From assembly GCF_000737515.1 (NCBI RefSeq), contig NZ_CP006587.1:186001-250000 (forward strand): a stretch of DNA of 64,000 nucleotides, given 5' to 3'. Source of the stretch: Hymenobacter sp. APR13. GTDB lineage: Bacteria > Bacteroidota > Bacteroidia > Cytophagales > Hymenobacteraceae. Position numbers and translations under genes: made by a program. This document shows, piece by piece, positions 60,167 through 64,000 of this stretch. Every line of letters starts with the position of its first letter. Position 1 is the first letter of the stretch. The notes under the pieces are model-generated. The model searched no databases, was not told where the DNA came from, and saw only the letters and a list, made by a program, of their open reading frames with translations.

Positions 60167-62623
60167 ATGCCGCTTCGCTACTTTCTGTCGATAGTCCTCC
60201 TTCTTCTGCTACAGCTGCCAGCGCTGGCCCAAAGCACCGGCGTGCTCAGCGGCACCATTCGCGACCGGGCCACCCAGCAATTACTGCCGGGCGTGACGGT
60301 GGCGCTGGAAGGCACCAGCCTGGGCACCGCCTCCGACGAGCAGGGCCGCTTCCGGCTCACTGATATTCCGACGGGCAGCTACAACGTGCGGGTGTCGTTT
60401 GTGGGCTACGAGCCGCTGCTGCGCGCCAACGTGGTTATCACCAGCGGCAACGCCAACATTGTGAGTTTGCAGCTGGCGCCGGCGGCGCAGGCGCTGGGCG
60501 AGGTGCAGGTGACGGCCAGCCGCGCCATCCGGGTGGCTACGGCCGAAACGCCGCTGAGCGTGCAGCGCCTCAATGTAGAGGAAATCAAGAGCAACCCCGG
60601 CGGCAACTTCGACATTTCGAAAGTGGTGCAGGTGCTGCCCGGCGTGGGCGGCGGCGGCACGGGTGGCACCGCCGGCTTCCGCAACGACATCATCATCCGG
60701 GGCGGCGCGCCCAACGAAAACGTGTACTACCTCGACGGCATCGAGGTGCCCGTCATCAACCACTTCCAGACCCAGGGCAGCGCCGGCGGGCCGGCCGGCA
60801 TGCTCAACGTGAGCTTTATCGAGGACGTGACGCTGAGCACTTCGGCCTTCGAGGCGCGCTACGACAACACGCTCAGCAGCGTGCTGCAGTTCCGGCAGCG
60901 CGACGGCAACCCCGACCGAATCCAGGGCAACGTGCGCCTGAGCGGCACCGAAGTGGCCGGCACGCTGGAAGGGCCGCTGGCCAAAAACACCACGTTTCTG
61001 GCTTCGGTGCGCCGCTCCTACCTGCAGGTGCTGTTTAAGCTGATTGACCTCCCCATCCGGCCCGACTACTGGGACTCGCAGTTCAAAATCACCACCAAGC
61101 TGGGCCCCAAAACCACGCTCACGGCGCTGGGCCTGGGCGCTTTGGACCACTTCGAGGTGGCCGTGCCGCGCAAGAGCACGCCCGAAAACACCTACACCAT
61201 CCGCAACACGCCCACCATCGACCAGTGGAACTACACCGTGGGCGTGAGCTTGCGGCAGCTGCTGGAGCGCGGCTACCTCAACCTGGCCCTCAGCCGCACC
61301 CAGCTCAGCAACCAAGCCGATTTCTTTGAGGGCGGCACCGCGTTTCAGGGCGACGAAAGCCGGCGCGTGTTCCAGACCCGCTCCGGCGAGGTGGAAAACA
61401 AGCTGCGCCTCGACATCAACCGCAGCCTGGGCAAGTGGCAATACGCCTACGGGGCCGTGGGCCAGCTCATCAGCTACGACAACCGCTACTTCAACCGCCT
61501 GCGCCAGGCCGTGCTCAACCCCGACGGCTCGGTGCAGCAGCCAGCCGTGAACGTGCGGTTTCAGAGCGACCTGCAGTTTGCACGCTTCGGGGCGTTTGCC
61601 CAGGTGACGCGGCCGTTTCTGGCCGACGACCGGCTGACGGTGTCGGCGGGGCTGCGGGCCGATGGCAACTCGTTTACGGAGGGCGGCGCCAACCTGCTGC
61701 GCACCCTCTCGCCGCGGGTGTCGGCGTCGTACGCGCTGGCCTCGCGCTGGAACCTCAATGCCAGCATCGGGCGCTACTACAAGATTCCGCCCTCCACCCT
61801 GCTCGGCTTCCGCGACAACGCCGGCCAGCTCGTGAACAAGCCCAACCGCTACATCGGCAGCACGCACTACGTGGCGGGCCTGGAGTTTCTGCCCTCGGCC
61901 AGCCGCCGCTTCACGGTGGAAGCCTTCTGGAAGCAGTACGACCACTACCCCGTCAACACCCGCGACGGTATCAGCCTGGCCAACCTGGGCGGCGACTTTG
62001 TGGCCCTCGGCAACGAGGCCGTGACCAGCACCGGCCGTGGCCGGGCCTTCGGGGGCGAGTTTTTCTTTCAGCAGAAGCTCACGCGCAACCTGTTCGCCGT
62101 GACGTCCTACACGCTGTTCCGCAGCGAGTTTACGGGCCTCGATGGCCAGTATAAGCCCTCGGCCTGGGATACGCGCCACTTGGCCTCGGTGCTGCTGGGG
62201 CGCAAGTTCGGGCGGGGCTGGGAGCTGGGCGCGAAGTACCGGCTGGCCGGCGGCGCCCCCTACACGCCCTTCGACGACGCGGCCTCGCAGCAGAACTACC
62301 TCACCATCGGGCAGGGCGTGCTCGACTACGGCCGCCTGAACACGTTGCGCCTGGGCACCTTCCAGCAGCTGGATCTGCGCCTCGACAAGAAAATCAACCT
62401 GCGCCGTCTCACCTTCGACCTCTACGTGGACGTGCAGAACGTGCTGGCCCTGAAGTCGCCGGCGGCCCCCAGCTACACCTTCCAGCGCACCCCCGACAAC
62501 GCCGACTTCGTGAGCACCGACGGCCAGCCCCTGCGCCCCGATGGCTCCAACGCCATACCCTTCCTGCTCGACAACAACAGCGGCACCGTGCTGCCCACCA
62601 TCGGCTTCATCGTGGAGTTTTAG
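60167..62623 (+). CDS. TonB-dependent receptor with carboxypeptidase-regulatory-like domain
   Basis: The ATG at 60167 starts a signal peptide (MPLRYFLSIVLLLLLQLPALAQ) on an 818-residue protein. An N-terminal CarboxypepD_reg-like domain (LSGTIRDRATQQLLPGVTVALEGTS, then SYNVRVSFVGYEPLLRANVVI) precedes the plug (VVQVLPGVGGGGTGGTAGFRNDIIIRGGAPNENVYYLDGIEVP) and a beta-barrel ending NSGTVLPTIGFIVEF, with a terminal aromatic as for outer-membrane proteins. The substrate is unknown. No TonB or SusD gene is adjacent. A terminator follows directly. Confidence 0.92.
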   Translation: MPLRYFLSIVLLLLLQLPALAQSTGVLSGTIRDRATQQLLPGVTVALEGTSLGTASDEQGRFRLTDIPTGSYNVRVSFVGYEPLLRANVVITSGNANIVSLQLAPAAQALGEVQVTASRAIRVATAETPLSVQRLNVEEIKSNPGGNFDISKVVQVLPGVGGGGTGGTAGFRNDIIIRGGAPNENVYYLDGIEVPVINHFQTQGSAGGPAGMLNVSFIEDVTLSTSAFEARYDNTLSSVLQFRQRDGNPDRIQGNVRLSGTEVAGTLEGPLAKNTTFLASVRRSYLQVLFKLIDLPIRPDYWDSQFKITTKLGPKTTLTALGLGALDHFEVAVPRKSTPENTYTIRNTPTIDQWNYTVGVSLRQLLERGYLNLALSRTQLSNQADFFEGGTAFQGDESRRVFQTRSGEVENKLRLDINRSLGKWQYAYGAVGQLISYDNRYFNRLRQAVLNPDGSVQQPAVNVRFQSDLQFARFGAFAQVTRPFLADDRLTVSAGLRADGNSFTEGGANLLRTLSPRVSASYALASRWNLNASIGRYYKIPPSTLLGFRDNAGQLVNKPNRYIGSTHYVAGLEFLPSASRRFTVEAFWKQYDHYPVNTRDGISLANLGGDFVALGNEAVTSTGRGRAFGGEFFFQQKLTRNLFAVTSYTLFRSEFTGLDGQYKPSAWDTRHLASVLLGRKFGRGWELGAKYRLAGGAPYTPFDDAASQQNYLTIGQGVLDYGRLNTLRLGTFQQLDLRLDKKINLRRLTFDLYVDVQNVLALKSPAAPSYTFQRTPDNADFVSTDGQPLRPDGSNAIPFLLDNNSGTVLPTIGFIVEF

Positions 62624-62664
62624 GCGGGCCGTTCTGGCAAGCACCTCCCCTCTGGCCCATAGAA

Positions 62665-62695
62665 AAGCCCGCGCCTCCGATGGAAGCGCGGGCTT
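62665..62695. terminator. Bidirectional terminator between the receptor and BLUF genes
   Basis: AAGCCCGCGC (62665-62674) pairs with GCGCGGGCTT (62686-62695). The flanks are A-rich and T-containing on both sides. Confidence 0.8.
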
Positions 62696-62715
62696 GTTAA
62701 TTCAAAGTAAACCGG

Positions 62716-63141
62716 CTAGCTGGCCGTTTCGCCGACGGTGGTGCGCAGCATGGAGTACAGCAGGTCGTCGGCACCGCTGAGGCTGCCGGGCAGGGTGCGC
62801 AGCAATTCGTCGGGGGTGGCGTAGCCGGCCGCAGTTGGCAGCGCATCGGCCGCCACCGTTTCAAAGGCCATCGACCAGTTGCCGAAGCTGCGGTATGGAA
62901 TGTCTTTGTCGGCCAGCTTCATCACACCGGTGTGGCGGGCATCGGCCTCCACCTTGTCATAGAGCGCCTGCACGGTGGCTTTGTCGCCTTCCATGATCTG
63001 CATGAACTGGCCGCCACCATACACCAGGGCACCCGTTATCTGTAGCTGCTCGTTGTTGCGGCGGCATTGGGTCAAAAGCATCGTCAGCTCATCGTCGCTC
63101 ATGGACTGCGTGGCGCTGCTTATATAGATGATGTGGTGCAT
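62716..63141 (-). CDS. BLUF-domain blue-light photoreceptor
   Basis: The start MHHIIYISSATQSMSDDEL (63139-63141) gives 141 residues. The flavin-binding BLUF residues are all present: Y6 in IIYISS, N30 and the ITGALVY strand, Q48 in FMQIMEG, and W89-S90-M91 in FGNWSMAF. FAD light absorption switches the Tyr-Gln hydrogen bonds. The C-terminal tail (about 95-141) is too short for a known effector, so it signals by protein contact. No partner gene is adjacent. Upstream, 63142-63444 has no gene or feature that I recognise. Confidence 0.93.
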   Translation of the reverse strand: MHHIIYISSATQSMSDDELTMLLTQCRRNNEQLQITGALVYGGGQFMQIMEGDKATVQALYDKVEADARHTGVMKLADKDIPYRSFGNWSMAFETVAADALPTAAGYATPDELLRTLPGSLSGADDLLYSMLRTTVGETAS

Positions 63142-63444
63142 TAGGCAGAACAAATAAAGAGCAGAGAGACCAAGGTTCAGAAAAGCGAACATTGGAGAAA
63201 CAAGTGTTCTTTATACAAATTGTCCAACAATCGGGTTCATTCATTTCCCACAAAAGCACTGGAACAGCCTTTTTTCGTTGGCCGGCGTGGAGGCTTCGGC
63301 TGCTGCTCCACCGTTTATTCGGAACTGTGACTGAGTTTCTTGGCAATCAATTACTCAAAAAAACGCTCATCGCACCGGCAGGCTGAGCTAGGAAAATTTG
63401 TGAGCAGGATGGGATGCCGGCAGCCAGATAGAAGCAGGCAGCGG

Positions 63445-64000
63445 CTACTTCGGGATTTCGGCGGTGTCGGGGCGCTCGACGCGCGGCAACAAGGCGGCCG
63501 GCTCAGGCGTCAGCTCTTCGGGCACCGAGCGGCCAGCCAGGGCCAGCTGGTGGCGACGTTCATCGAACTCTCCCTCGCTCTTGGCCACTACCAGCGTGGC
63601 AATACCGTTGCCGATGACGTTGGTAATAGCGCGGGCCTCGCTCATGAACCGGTCGACTCCCAGCAGCAGGGCCACGCTTTCCACCGGAATAACCCGGGTA
63701 GCAGCCAGCGTAGACGCCAGCACGATGAACCCCGAGCCGGTGACGCCTGCTGCACCCTTGCTGGTGACTACCAAAATCCCGATAAGCGTGAGTTGCTGGG
63801 TGAGGGAAAGCGGAATATTGAAGGCCTGGGCCAGAAATATTACGGCAATCGAGAGGTAAATAGAAGTGCCATCGAGGTTGAAGGAATAGCCCGTCGGAAT
63901 TACCAAGCCAGCTACGGAGCGGGAGCAGCCGTAGCGCTCCATTTTGTCGATCATGCGTGGCAGCGCCGACTCCGACGACGAGGTGCCCAGCACCAGCAGA
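63445..64000 (-). CDS. DctA-like dicarboxylate/cation symporter, C-terminal part, cut by window edge
   Basis: The last roughly 185 residues are visible; the start lies beyond the right edge. [23 protein letters not shown] is the re-entrant hairpin motif and [22 protein letters not shown] the following substrate-binding helix, both standard for DctA/Glt[29 protein letters not shown] near the end is the last helix with conserved Arg-Asn residues. It should import C4-dicarboxylates with protons or sodium. The acidic C-terminal tail is ordinary. Confidence 0.92.
   Translation of the reverse strand, partial: LLVLGTSSSESALPRMIDKMERYGCSRSVAGLVIPTGYSFNLDGTSIYLSIAVIFLAQAFNIPLSLTQQLTLIGILVVTSKGAAGVTGSGFIVLASTLAATRVIPVESVALLLGVDRFMSEARAITNVIGNGIATLVVAKSEGEFDERRHQLALAGRSVPEELTPEPAALLPRVERPDTAEIPK

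Noticed and set aside
60281..62644. Minus-strand open frame of nearly 790 codons opposite the second TonB receptor
   Set aside because: Antisense shadow of a receptor with signal peptide, plug and barrel; the reverse protein has no recognisable domain.
63192..63386. 64-codon plus-strand frame upstream of the BLUF gene
   Set aside because: No motif, no promoter box, and composition like non-coding spacer.

Overview
The window looks like a chromosome segment of a GC-rich Bacteroidota bacterium of the Cytophagales, most like Hymenobacter. This is inferred from family content (carboxypeptidase-regulatory-like TonB receptors, DUF2851, DUF1573, a fused alpha/beta 2-oxoacid dehydrogenase E1, short AMP nucleosidase, LuxC/LuxE-type proteins), from Bacteroidota-type -7 boxes (TAnnTTTG) in front of valS, ftsK, serC, ald, rnpB and others, and from the near absence of strong Shine-Dalgarno sequences. 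No rRNA, tRNA, prophage, plasmid or CRISPR locus was seen. The one RNA gene is RNase P RNA (rnpB). Genes at both window edges are cut (oligopeptidase B at the left, a DctA-type symporter at the right).

Layout: 1-7 kb, minus strand: oligopeptidase B, a TonB-type outer-membrane receptor, valS. 7-9.3 kb, plus: a nitrilase-fold hydrolase followed by an N-acetyl sugar amidotransferase. 9.4-11.5 kb: ferredoxin and LuxC-like acyl-CoA reductase, divergent. 11.6-21 kb, mostly minus: nucleoside phosphorylase, trhO, NeuD-like acetyltransferase, membrane protein, DUF2851, LolA-like carrier, ftsK. 21-26 kb: polytopic membrane protein, STAS-like protein, di-haem peroxidase, xerD, aroQ. 26-33.5 kb: serC, marC, rnhA, a REP-associated transposase with its REP hairpins, rnpB, a sigma-54-type response regulator, DUF421, LuxE-like protein. 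33.6-46 kb: lipoprotein, E1 dehydrogenase, DUF1573, ald, SUKH-like protein, sulfatase/LTA-synthase-like enzyme, receiver protein, HsdR-N protein, AMP nucleosidase, second STAS-like protein, amidohydrolase. 46.5-55 kb, minus: DinB, UMF1 transporter, and a five-gene periplasmic molybdenum aldehyde oxidoreductase operon (PaoABC-like subunits plus XdhC and MocA). 55-64 kb: small secreted protein, AT-rich island, TetR regulator, UvrA2-like ATPase, META-domain lipoprotein, second TonB receptor, BLUF photoreceptor, DctA.

The most striking property is not a gene. Almost every spacer carries a palindromic repeat, in several families. Two copies of one family start TAATCACGGATT and supply the stop codons of all four genes that flank them. 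Four others occupy all four spacers of the molybdoenzyme operon. Some repeat units lie inside genes: in frame in valS, ftsK and the sulfatase gene, and in the P12 region of rnpB. A Y1 (RAYT) transposase with matching REP hairpins at 29.1-29.8 kb is an obvious candidate mobiliser for at least one family. The best candidate biochemical system is the nitrilase plus PP-loop amidotransferase pair at 7.06-9.24 kb, which recalls the glutaminase/synthetase split of NAD synthetase. All functions are read from sequence and recalled family features; no database search was run.
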